Position numbers and translations under genes: made by a program. Positions 22,201 through 32,022 of a stretch of 64,000 nucleotides of DNA are shown in pieces. Where the stretch lies: contig JALUTQ010000037.1 of NCBI GenBank assembly GCA_032718865.1, positions 558,001-622,000 of the forward strand, written 5' to 3'. Position 1 is the first letter of the stretch. Every line of letters starts with the position of its first letter. This DNA is from Tilletia caries (Eukaryota > Basidiomycota > Exobasidiomycetes > Tilletiales > Tilletiaceae). The notes beneath the pieces were generated by a model that saw nothing but the letters and a program-made list of their open reading frames with translations, ran no database searches and was not told the DNA's origin.

Positions 22201-22673
22201 GTCACCGGAACGGCGAGATCGAAGCAACATATACCAAGGCCTTCGTCGCAAACGCGCGATCCGGTCTTCTGCTCGTCGATAGCGGAGGCGACATCAACGC
22301 GGCCTTGCGAAGCCGCGCTCCGCTGTTTGATCCCCCAAAGGCGCTTCGACTCAGCCCGGTTTCTGTTCTGGGTGCGGTCGGCATCGTTGACGTTGAGCTG
22401 TCGGACGGTCGTCCATACGATCTCGCGCGGGAGCTCCACGGTCAGCTCTTCCATCATGTCAAGCGCTCCTGGAACAGCAGCTTTCCGACTCTGCTGCCGC
22501 CAACGTCCCGAGAATCTGTCGGTCTCAGGTTGCTGCCCTTCCTAAAGCAGCATCAGAATATGAAATTCGGACATCTCTCCTTCAGCAGCATCGGTAGCAG
22601 AGCGAATGCGAACCGGTCTCGTACATTTGCGGTGGTTGAAGGAGCCAACGATCTGTTGGAATTTTTGCATTGA
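19291..22673 (+). CDS. CACTA/EnSpm-type transposase (Tnp2-like, Transposase_21)
   Basis: DDE-class transposase of the transposon. The main frame runs 19520-22000. Family marks: a Cys pair region (VCPACEEL...CTHCNEP), GIDWFSPFRSQY, MTILNLPERLRY, the hallmark TPGPKEPSASRLGCYLRPLI, VCGFPTHSVKKGLYCGFC, and APVDHMHNLELGVIKRLFHR. A C-terminal exon in another frame starts at 21997 after TTTCAG (DEVDDLDWLLREFG), then YHFSAYHFERMNG, and stops at 22673. The N-terminus is uncertain: a frame starting near 19291 (LTEVSRRTYQRHRKA) has no ATG and may follow an intron acceptor, so a first exon probably lies upstream. Odd: a 19-bp tandem duplication (19488-19525) at the frame change, and a long GCA/CAG stretch (21178-21870) inside the frame. 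Coding may continue to about 22947. Intact or decayed cannot be decided. Confidence 0.85.
21178..21870. repeat. degenerate CAG/GCA trinucleotide tract in the transposase
   Basis: About 700 bp of CAGCAG, CAGCACCAG and related triplets. It stays open as poly-Ala in the transposase frame and poly-Gln in the +1 frame for part of its length; on the minus strand it gives Ala-rich and Leu-rich frames. It separates the catalytic part from the C-terminal exon. Confidence 0.85.
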
Positions 22674-22947
22674 GGCAATCCTCAGTCATACCATCTACAT
22701 CACAGGACGAACACACACCACCGTATACGTACTTGGACGACGAGGAAGAAGACAAGCGGTGGCCGCATTCGACTCGATTATGGACGAGCCGGTGCTGCAA
22801 AGAACCCTCAAACTCTTTTGGACTCAAAAGGACGTTTGGGATGATGCGGAGCTCCTGCCCGCACACTTGTTGAGCTCCGATGCTGCTCTAGTTCATGCTA
22901 AAGATCTCACAGCCGTGTCGCCAGGAGAGGACCAACGTCAACCCTGA

Positions 22948-23953
22948 GCATCTTTGGACCTCTACCACCACCTCCCTCGTCGTCTACAGCGCAGTGCGCA
23001 CACAAGCAAACCCTCCTTACAATCTCCTTCTATCGCCGCCAACCATTCTTCTTTTCGCGGCGTGCGAGCTACCAAACCCTCAAGACCTCAACTGTATGTC
23101 CTCTCAGTCCCTATGTTATATTCCTCCACGCCATGGTCTCGAGTCTCATCATCTTCTTCTTCTTCTGCCACACAGGTATCTGTTGCGACATCGGCCTCAA
23201 TCCTCCTCTCCTCCACCTCGTGGCTCCTCCGTCAGCATCCACTTCCTCCTCGCTCGGCTTCTTCTGGCTTCTGGCGCTCCACTCCCCCGATGCCGTCCTG
23301 CCTTCGGTTTTTCATCAGTCTTCGATTCCTCCCTGCCTTGTCTGCCGAACCCGCTTCCTTATCCCAAAGCTTTGCGTCTTCATACACCCCTCAGTCATCG
23401 ACCTTTGGCTCTCGCTCTCGTCTGCACCCCCAGGCCGCAGGGTCCGGGCAATCTTCCGCTTCTGATTCGCCTTCGCTCTGCTGAAGCTACCATCATCCTC
23501 CGCTTGTCCTGCTCCCTCCTCTACCAACCACCGAGCGCTACAACTCCGGTTTGTCGTGATCTGTGGTGTATGGAGGGAGCGAGGTTATTGGCTTCATCGA
23601 GTCGTGAGTTACACACATAGCCCCAGACTCCTATATGTCACCGTCTTTTAAGGGCTCACTTTGGATCTCACACCCCGTCCAGTCCGAAATCCGAATACAG
23701 GAACATATATTTGCGCGAATAATCTCCAAACAGACAGTCAATCGAACGTGCCACACGAAGCCTCCGCCCTCTCATAACCAGTCAAAGCCCTGTGACCTCG
23801 ATAGCCACCTGCTCACCTCCTTCTCCTCGTCCTCCAACAATCATCATTAGTGAGTTGTCACTTGTCGTTCGTTTGCTCCAATCATTGTTGGTTGAACCCC
23901 GCTGCTCGATCATCTGATCAGCTCCACTTCCACGTCCTAGCCTTCGTCCAGCA
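22948..23953. other. transposon interior between the two convergent genes
   Basis: Pyrimidine-rich sequence with overlapping Ser/Pro/Leu-rich ORFs in all plus frames. Nothing recognised. Confidence 0.4.
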
Positions 23954-25645
23954 TCAGTCATCATTGCTACCCTCGTTGTTCGGAGTGCCCGCTGCTAGGA
24001 GATCAAGCCCCGTGATAGGCGAGCCGAACTCGTCGGCGTTCGCAGCGAGTGCCCCGCGCTCCGGCTTGAACGGAGCCGGGTTTTTCTTCACCCCGCGGAC
24101 CAGATCTGGGTGAGCATTGGCCCAAGTTGAGCTGATGGCGATGCGAGGAATTGACCTGTCGAGAGGCTTGGTGTGGGGATGCAGATGTGTGGCCGCTTTT
24201 ATCCTGTATGAAGACAGTGATCCCGGCACCTCTTTGTCGAGCCGAGTTTGTAAGTCCTTGTTCTCTTGTGACCACCATTCTGGAATCATCGCTCGCACGG
24301 AGTCCTTTTTTTCGCCTCGCTGGAAGGTCGTCTTCTTCCTGGCTTTGCTCTGCTTGCAGCTCATCTTCTGATTCGTCCTTTTTCCACGCACGCAGGAATA
24401 ACCATTGCGACGGCGGGAGGACCAAACACCAGCGGATTCTGGTCGGCAACGGCCAGTCGCGCATTGAGTCTTGTGCTGTGTCGCCCTCCGCGTCGATCGT
24501 TCCGCAATTTGTGAGCTTTTTCCTGCTCCACCACCTCCGCACCTTTGACCTGTAGCTCGCGTGCGCTTCGCTTGATGTTGACCATGGTGCGTTTGCATGC
24601 GTTTCGAATATACTGAACAGTGCATTTTTCTGGGTCGTCCGGTAAGTCATGGGCTTCAGCGTTCTCCGCCAGCTCCTCTGACAAGTCCGCCAGCACAGCA
24701 GAAAATTGACTGTCGTCCAGTCGTCCACCAATCCAGTCCAGTCGCAGCAGTGGCGCCCCCAGCGGTACATTGTCGCGAAGGCGCGGATCGATGTTGGCGT
24801 CTGGATCCTCCATATCCACTTCCGGTACCTCCCGCGGCCATTCTGACGACGACCTGTCAACATTCGGAAAAATGGCCAGCCCTCCTTTGCTGCAAGTCCC
24901 ATTCTGAGGCGGAGAAGACGCTCAAATGCCCGTTGGATGCGGTTGTCCTTGCGTCCATGGCCGGTTCTGATCCGTTTGTGAGTTTGGGGCTCGTCTTCGT
25001 CTGTCGTCTCGTTCTCATCTTCTTCGTTTCTAGTGCGCTTCACTCCTCGAGGCAGCGTCCTGCGGTCCTGGGTCAATGTTTGGACTTGCTGCTCCAAGAT
25101 TCGAATGCTGGCTTGGGCCTCGGTGAGCTGGTCCTGTGTCTCTTTGAGTTGATCCTGTGCATCCTGAACCGTCTTCCCAACTTCCCGTTGTCCCCTCATG
25201 ACGTCCTGCAGCCCGTCAAACTCCACAGCGTTGAGACGATAACGATTCGTTCGTCTTTGCGTCCGGAGACTTGGACATCTTCCAGATTGGCGATGTTGTG
25301 AGTAGTAGCGAAACTGGAGGCAGCTTGGTGGTACTTGTCGAGCGCTCCGTTGACCCAATTCTGCATAGCTGTATTGTTTTGCTTCATAGCCGCCTGCAAC
25401 TGAGCGTTGAGGTCGTTGAGATTGGTGACGCCAGGAACGTTTGGCGGGCTGATGGACGCGGCGCCACTTGAGCCGCCCCGACCGCCACCACGACCGACGC
25501 GACCACCACCACGACCACCACGGCCTCCGACGTCTGCAAGTTCAGCGAACATGATCAGGTATGTTAGTCAGACACGGATCCTCTCTCTCACTACGCCTCA
25601 TGCTAAGTACTGACCACTGCTGTTCTGGTTTTGTGTCTGCTCCAT
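23954..25645 (-). CDS. second transposon gene: RGG-box and coiled-coil protein (TnpA-like role proposed)
   Basis: Starts MEQTQNQNSS at 25645. A typical intron (GTCAGT donor, CTAAC branch site, TTGCAG acceptor) then joins to DVGGRGGRGGGRVGRG. Next comes a coiled coil (VGKTVQDAQDQLKETQDQLT and following heptads), a basic/acidic stretch (RGVKRTRNEEDENETTDEDE), FERLLRLRMG, then in other frames REVPEVDMEDPDANIDPRLR, a helical Arg/Lys-rich part (YIRNACKRTMVNIKRSAREL, KLRNDRRGGRHSTR), MIPEWWSQE and a C-terminus LAANADEFGSPITGLDLL. All three minus frames are used, so there are several introns or frameshifts; the junctions near 25250 and 24880 look more like frameshifts. Known: plant En/Spm encodes TnpA, which binds subterminal motifs. 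That this protein does the same is inference from position and composition. No Pfam family was recognised. Confidence 0.6.
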
Positions 25646-26879
25646 GGCGATTGAAGACGAGTAGGAATGTTGATGTGTCGAGTGTGGAGATCTCGAGATT
25701 TGTGAAGATGAAAGCACAACAGGAAGGGGCGGGCGACGGCTGCGATCGGCTGACGTCCTTCTTTTATATCTGTCCACACTCCCGCAGACATGTCCCGACT
25801 GCTGACCCGATTCTGAATTTCCTCAGTCCTCTGCGTCATAGTCCGATGCTGACAGCTGACATGCTCTTCTCTCCCTTGTTCATCGGTGCTTCGCTCGATC
25901 TGAAGGCATGTCTCTACTCTCTTCCCTGATTCCCTCTTCTGCCGCTATCGCATCTACTCGGAGGGCGGGCACCATGCTTCGTTGATGGTGAGATGCTGTG
26001 TGGTGACGTCCAGATAAAGCTCTGTTCCAACCCCTGTCTCACAAAGTCTCTGGGCTCCCACCTCCATTTCCTCAGCACCAGCTTCCCTTTGTCTTCCACC
26101 TTCAAATGTCCTGCGGTGAGTGAGTGGTTCGTTCCTCATGGCAAGTGTGAATGGAACGACTGATCCCCTTTTTTTCATTCTTACCCAGGCACTTGGACCT
26201 TGGTCATATGCGCATGTATATGTATGCAGGTCGGTAGGTGGCTCGATACCTCGGCGGTGATATCGTGTGATGTGTGGACTTACACACCCCCGACTTCCCT
26301 CATGGACCACGATGTCCAGCACGATTCCGTCTATACACAGGCTTGCATGCTGACTTATTCTGACTTCTGAACTTCTGATCATGTCGACTTTTGACAGTCA
26401 ACACTTGCCCAGGACACCGACTGGCGGCTGCCATCTTCTCTTGACTCTTCCCACTGACTAATACTGACCAGTCGACGATCACACCTGATCTTCTCGGTCT
26501 CTTTGCATTCATGACTGACATTGACGTTTCCAAGTCCAGACCAAGTATTATTGCAGAAACGAGTTACATTCGACCACTGACAATCCATTGACATTTGACA
26601 ACCCCTTTCCAGGAAGGCTGGAAAGCATACCATGCGGTCTTTGCGGCGTCATCATCAAGAGGCAAGAGTTACGCATCTTAACCCCTCCCCAAGTTCCTTA
26701 CTTCCTTTCTGGCCATTCCAGATTCTTGCAGCTCATGGACACATACATCAACTCACAGATCCTTCAATCTCTTTTTCTATTTGCTGCTGACATCTCTTCT
26801 ATCAATTCTTCAGGCACCCGTGTCTGCTATGGAGTCTCGACCATGCTGCATGCACATGTGTCGAGTGTTGACTGTTGAG
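25646..26879. other. transposon right interior, no gene recognised
   Basis: Upstream region of the minus-strand transposon gene. Positions 26340-26640 are unusually rich in TGAC/GTCA. Short ORFs show no conserved motif. Confidence 0.4.
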
Positions 26880-26930
26880 TAGCGCACAAACCATGGACCA
26901 TTAACCCATTCACCCATGGTTTGTGCGCTA
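26880..26930. repeat. perfect 17-bp inverted repeat (hairpin)
   Basis: TAGCGCACAAACCATGG at 26880-26896 and its exact reverse complement at 26914-26930, with a 17-nt loop. It lies inside the transposon in otherwise non-coding DNA. Confidence 0.85.
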
Positions 26931-27629
26931 ATTTGATGACCTACTCTCTCCCCTATGTCGACTTCTATAGCATTTCTCATGCTCATTGGCCCATTCCGAT
27001 TTCTCTCACCAGTCACCAATAAGCCCGACAACTTTGCTGCATTGAATTTTTGCCCCTTAACCCTCCCCCAGTTTCTCCACCGGATTCTACTCCAAAGTTC
27101 AACCTGCGGCTTGCTTTCTTCATGCCCGACTTTTAACCCTGGTGCTGACTGCTGATTCTTGTTCGTGTTCCCTGATGACAGTTCTCCTGCTGGCTGCGGA
27201 GCGCTGACGATCCTGCTAACAATGTTTTCCTCTTCCGTTTGTACTTTCTTTACCTTGGTCCCCCTCATTGTCCACAGACCACAGTTCTTTAACAATCCAG
27301 AGACATAATCCTTCGTTCTGAGCAATCGAGCGCTGGCATTGATGCGTGAGTTCCTGATTCACCGTGTGGTACTCGCGCCTGGAAAGTACATACATGCATT
27401 TGCAGTTGCACGTACTAACTAACTAACTCACGCAGCACGCTCAGTTCTTCCCCATTCCGAGTTTCCGATTTTCACAGTCTCACGTATCCCGCATCGACCT
27501 CGCCGCGGCTCCAGCATGATCTGGTTCACCGCTCCTAGCCCCATAGCGTGTAGATGGTCAGTGAATGAATGAATGATGATATTTTTTTTACATATGATTT
27601 GTGCTGTATGGGTGTGAAAACGTGAAGTG
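26931..27629. other. transposon right interior, non-coding
   Basis: A minus-strand ORF (26810-27325) and others are not recognisable. Contains ACTAACTAACTAACTCACG (about 27414-27433). Confidence 0.35.
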
Positions 27630-27800
27630 TTGCCTCGCGCGAATGCGTGCGAGAGGTGTGCGAGCAGCCTGAAAGAGCTGAGGGAAAGGAGCTCGCGCAG
27701 CCTGTGCGAGGTGTGCGCGATTGCGTCAAGCACAAGTCTCGCGCACTCTCCGCGCTAGAGGGTCTCGCACTGGTCTCGCACAGGTCTGCGCGAGGGCCTA
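27630..27800. repeat. right subterminal motif cluster
   Basis: About ten copies of CTCGCGC, CTCGCAC, TGCGAG or TGCGCGA in 170 bp next to the right terminus. Same motif set as 18335-18535, supporting that the two ends belong to one element. Confidence 0.75.
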
Positions 27801-27814
27801 AGTTATCCGCGATG

Positions 27815-27893
27815 ATTGAAAGGTGGGGGGCGGGCTTAAGAACATTCTCCATACGTACCCGCCCCGGGGCGGCCATTAGAAAAGTCCATTTCT
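27815..27893. repeat. R-family right half, interrupted copy
   Basis: ATTGAAAGGTGGGGGGCGGG, then CTTAAGAACATTCTCCATAC, the palindrome core CCGCCCCGGGGCGG and GGCCATTAGAAAAGTCC. Near-identical to 2670-2772 apart from one extra palindrome unit there. Its outer edge is about 30 bp from the stop codon of decarboxylase B. Confidence 0.8.
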
Positions 27894-27926
27894 AAAAGCC
27901 GGAAACTATAGAATGCTGTCTGTCGT

Positions 27927-29832
27927 CTAATTCTCACTTTTCGATTTTGCCTGAATCTGCAGCGTTTCCTCCGCGCACTCCTTGACAATCTCGAAAGCCT
28001 TGAGAACGTGATGTTCACGAACTCGAGGGGAGCCGACGACGTACCGGATGCAGAAGCCAATCTCAGGAAGGATAGTCTGCGTGAGCGTGAGCTCCGCGCT
28101 GCGAGCGTTCAGGCGGTCCATGAACCGTCGGTTGAGATCATCCAGCTCAGGCGACTGGCCCTTGGTGCGAGAAGGGTTCAAGCGGAAGACAACCAAAGAC
28201 CATCGCGGAGGTGCGACAAACTCGAAAGGATTCTCGTCATCCCGCATCGCGGTTTCGAAGAGCTTGGCGCAGGCGATTCTGTAATGACAGGCAGCAGGGC
28301 GGATAAGGAAGGAGTCGTAGCCAATTTAACCTCACAGAATGTGTTTATAACTCACGAGTGGCGTAAGTGAGCCTGGAAGCCTTTGACTCCAAAGCTACGA
28401 AGCACGAACCACAGCTTCAGGCTTCGGAAGCGACGACCTAGCGAAAGTTGCATGTTGCGGAGGTCGAGAACGTTACCTGCATCGCCGTGTTTGGTGCGCA
28501 AGTATTCCGGAGTGATGGACAGTGCTCGAGTGAGAGCGCCCCGGTCTGTAACGTGTAGCGGTGAACAATCGAATTGCGTAAGGCCCCACTTGTGGGCGTT
28601 GGTCGAGAAGGAGTCCGCGTGGGCGTTGATGGCGGTCAAGTGTGACGACTCGCGGAGTTCTGGCAAGGCAAGAGCAACGCCTGCGTAAGCGGCATCGATG
28701 TGGAGCCATAACTTTGGGTGGTGGCGGGCTAAGGGAGCATTTCCCGGACAGAAAATCATCAGCATTTCTGAGAAAGTCGACATGGACTGCAACTTCGAGC
28801 TCAACGCACCTACTTCTACTACCTCCGTGATGTTGTCCACTGCTCCAGAACTCGTTGTGCCAACGGTCAGAACTGCAGCGAAGTGATCAAGTAAGAAGTA
28901 AGTGCCTGACGATGAAGAAGAGATGTAACCCAACCGAATCCGACGTACCCAAGAGAAAAGGAACACGGCCTGCCTTCTCATCTTCTTCCAAGGCCGCTTC
29001 CAGAGTATCTGCTCGCAATGCATAAGCATCTTCAGCGTGGACCTCCAATGCTCGGAAGCTCAAACCGAGCACGGTAGCCGCCTTGCTGGCGATACTGTGC
29101 GTTTGGGTAGTGGCGTACAGCACAAGACGGGAGGTAAGCTCGCCCCTCCACCTTGACACTGACAGCTCGCCTACGCTGTCGCTCCCAGTCTCCGTCGTTT
29201 CTCCCGACGCAGCGGTGCTGTTGCCCTCCATCACTGACGGTGGCGCCGGGTTCGTCTTGGCGAGCTCGGCTAGGACTCTTTCGCGGGCGGCGATGGCGAT
29301 GGTTATACAGACCTCACTTGCGCTCCCGTAGATTATTCCACCTCCCTGAGATCCGGGAGTAGAAGAGAGGAAGTGGGGACCGAGACCGAGCATCTTGGCC
29401 CACCAGTCGACAGTGATCAGTTCGAGCTCGGTGACGGACGGCGAGCAGGACCAGTTGAAGCCCGGGTTGCTGATAGAGCTTGCGTAGAGGTCGGCCAGAC
29501 TTCCTTCAAAGGTGGCATTGGCCGGAAAGTAGGCGGCGAACATGCCCGACTGCCAATGGGTCATGCCAGGCATAATGACCTGAAGAGAAAGGGTTCAGCG
29601 ACTTACATGAAATAACGAGTCGAGATTCACACGTCGCGCTCACCTGGTGAAAGTCCCTGTCGATCGCCGACCATTCTTCTCCCTCTTCAGGAGCAGAATC
29701 TGGTATCTGTTGCTTGAGGAATCCAGGCTCGACCTGCGCCTGGACGGGGAGGTCATCGAGCTTGGTGTAATAATCGCAAATTGCATCGACGGCCGCGTAG
29801 CCCGCCCGTCGAAAGCCTTCGATGTCCAGCAT
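27927..29832 (-). CDS. aromatic-L-amino-acid decarboxylase, paralog B
   Basis: Group II PLP decarboxylase, paralogous to the gene at 14.1-16.0 kb. Exons: 29832-29644, 29579-28949, 28872-28810, 28728-28356, 28278-27927; 1608 nt, 535 aa, frame closed. Exons 1, 3 and 4 have exactly the lengths of paralog A (189, 63, 373 nt) and all splice phases agree. Marks: MPGMTHWQSGMFAAYFP, GSQGGGIIYGSASE, LHIDAAYAG, the PLP lysine in NAHKWGLTQ. The start follows paralog A (MLDIEGF); the frame is open 18 codons further upstream. The last residues (after AEETLQ) differ from A and run to within about 30 bp of repeat R, so the 3' end may have been reshaped by repeat insertion. Substrate unknown; amine or indole formation is the expected role. 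Confidence 0.93.
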
Positions 29833-30541
29833 ATGTGTTCCGGCAAGAATAGATAAGTCCAATAAAAGTACGTCAAGTGGTTGCACGGTCGAAGAAACTG
29901 TGTGCGTGTGAGAGGAGGGATCTTCAAATCTGGTGGCGCTGAAACACAGTGCCCGAAGCTTAAAAGCGTGGGAAAAAGCCAGAGATCGGTTATGGCGCTC
30001 ACATCAGTTGGTCCTTGTCCATTTCTGTCTGGTTCCACGATCATCGATTGTCACGGCGTCACGCGTCATGGACGATGCCATGGAAATGAAGGGCCAGACA
30101 GCTGAATAGAGACTTCCACCAGTGGAGACGCTGGTTGTATTTCAAGATAAGAAGATGCTGCAATCCTTGCATCTGTCACAGGCCAAGAGCTGTCCTGACG
30201 GCCCACCTGCGAGAGAGACAAGGAGGAGCTGGGGTAGATAATGGAGGTTGAGAGACAAGGCCGGAAGCGAAAAGATCGAGAGGGCAATGCCGGACGAAGA
30301 GACGCTGTCAAAGGGGTTGGAGTAGCATGGCTCTCGATGATGAGCTAGCGGACGAAGGGAAGGTTCCCGAAGACGTGGCCAGACGCTTCGCAGAATGGGA
30401 AAGTGTTGCAACCAGTTGCTGATTTGATGCCAGATCAGAACCACTCGGTTCGAAGTTGGAGCGGGCGTAGACCATGAGCGCGGCCGTTACCCTGAGTGTT
30501 GGAACTCCGGACCTTGCGAAAGGGTGCTCCCTTCAATGGCT
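29833..30541. other. promoter region of decarboxylase B
   Basis: About 700 bp between the decarboxylase B start and the 3' end of the next minus-strand gene. No gene, repeat or RNA recognised. Confidence 0.5.
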
Positions 30542-30961
30542 CTAAAGCGAGCTGCGCATGGCATCAGCAATGCTGGCTGACCTGCAACAGGGATGATGAA
30601 GGATAGACACACCGCTCAGTAACTGAAACTCCCTGAAACAAGGTGCGAATACTACTCACCTCTTCTTGAGGGCAAAGCGCTTGTTCGTCCCGATCGTCCG
30701 GTTAGCCGCGCGACGAGTCCGCTCCCGCTTGATCGCTTGCAGCTTGAGGATCTGTCGGCGCTCAGCTCGTTCCTCAAGGGCGGCTGCAGATGGTACGGAT
30801 GAAGAGAGAGCAGCCTGGGCCTTCGCGAAGGCTTCGGCTTCGGCCGCCGCCTGCTTGTCCGAGAGCATCTGGTGGTAGTGGGCAGGCGCACCGGGGGCCC
30901 AGGCGAGGACCGTCTGGCAAAGGAGTGTGAAGAAGAGGACGGTGAAGAGGACAACGCGCAT
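30542..30961 (-). CDS. small secreted protein, unknown function
   Basis: Starts with a clear signal peptide (MRVVLFTVLFFTLLCQTVLA, cleavage near residue 20), then a charged, Ala/Glu/Arg-rich mature part (helical, RAERRQILKLQAIKRERTRR). Two readings: unspliced it stops after 101 aa at 30656. That stop overlaps a strong AG/GTGAGT donor; an intron to GTTGCAG (acceptor end 30582) gives a second exon 30581-30542 (RSASIADAMRSSL-stop), 113 aa in total, frame closed. I prefer the spliced form because the boundaries are typical for this genome. No family recognised; it has no Cys-rich effector pattern. Confidence 0.6.
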
Positions 30962-32022
30962 CTTGTGAGGGGTGGAAAGGTAGAAGCTGTCGGAGGGGAA
31001 TGGGGATTGGCGACAAGAGGAGATCAGTCGAAGTTGTCAAAGGATGGTTGAGGTTACTTGGCGATTGTGGAAAAGTCGATCTTGAGGAGTTGTCGAGGTA
31101 GGATGTGGGTAAAGTCGGGGGAAGAGGGAAAGTTGATAGTGAGAGATGCAGGTGAAGGGCTCGTGGGTGGTCGAAGCAGCGCGAACCCTCCCTTCTTATA
31201 CCCTTCGCCCGGACGCCTGACAGGAAACAACAACACGCTGTCCTTTGTCTCATCCCACGGGCCAGGGGGCCCTGACTCGACCCCTCATTTCCATCCGGAA
31301 GAAGCCCGAGCGCCGCTTAGACCCAGCATGGACTCTTCGCATCGTGTGCCCCATCATGTCCGTAAAGGACGCCCGGTTCCAGCACACATGTGTGATGTGT
31401 CCGTTCCATCGCAGGCAATCACTGGGGTCCCGGGCCCAGATACATATACTGAGCTCTCCAGGAGCCAAAGCAAGCTGGAGCAGAAGTCTGCGAGAATTGT
31501 GGACGAGGAAAGGTGTCGGTCAGCACTCAGCAACAAAAGGGCTATGCAACGTCCTCATTTCGCTTGTTCTGGCCTCAGGCAACGCTGGCGCCTGGCCGCC
31601 GCTTGCTTGCAACCGGGTTACAGCCAGCTGTGCACAAAGGAATCCGGAATCGCCAACCTCATATGCTGGGTTCGAAGGCCGCCTTTGTGCTGGAAGACGC
31701 TGCATCGCTGGATGCTGGCTAGCTAGCTTGCCATCGAAGGGGTTCAAAATCACATCAGGGTAGCAAAGTGTATCGAGTAAGAGGTGCGCTGGAACGATGC
31801 TGGAACGATTCCAGGTGAGCAAGGACAGAGAATGGAAGAACAACAACAGGAGGAGAGAAAGAAAAGAATGAATGCCCGAGCATCGATGTGCGGACGTACT
31901 AGAAGACAGAATCGAGAGCGTTCTAAAAAAAAATTACAAGTAGATCCTGCAAGTGGTTCAGAAGTATCAGCACCATGCCGAGTGGAAAGCGAAGGGATCA
32001 TTGATTGACCGACAGGGTCTAC
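30962..32022. other. intergenic, no gene recognised
   Basis: Promoter of the small secreted protein and 3' flank of phospholipase D. ORFs on both strands (for example 31058-31726) overlap and show no conserved motif. Confidence 0.45.

Larger units (their letters stand above)
18318..27814. mobile_element. CACTA/EnSpm-like DNA transposon (about 9.5 kb) nested in repeat R
   Basis: Boundaries come from comparing the split R copy (18276-18317 plus 27815-27893) with the intact copy at 2629-2772. The inserted DNA starts CAATCCGGAT and ends ATCCGCGATG. Read inward, the two ends start CA and share CGGAT and (T)CTCGCGCAG, an imperfect terminal inverted repeat. ATT on both sides fits the 2-3 bp target duplication of CACTA elements. 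Cargo: a Tnp2/Transposase_21 transposase (+), a second gene (-), and clusters of CTCGCGCA/CTCGCAC motifs at both ends. Known: En/Spm elements carry two genes and subterminal binding motifs. Whether it is active cannot be read; both genes seem to need splicing or carry frame breaks. Confidence 0.8.

Noticed and set aside
26340..26640. TGAC/GTCA-rich stretch as a third motif array
   Set aside because: Enrichment is visible, but spacing and flanks are irregular and there is no partner cluster; too weak to call.
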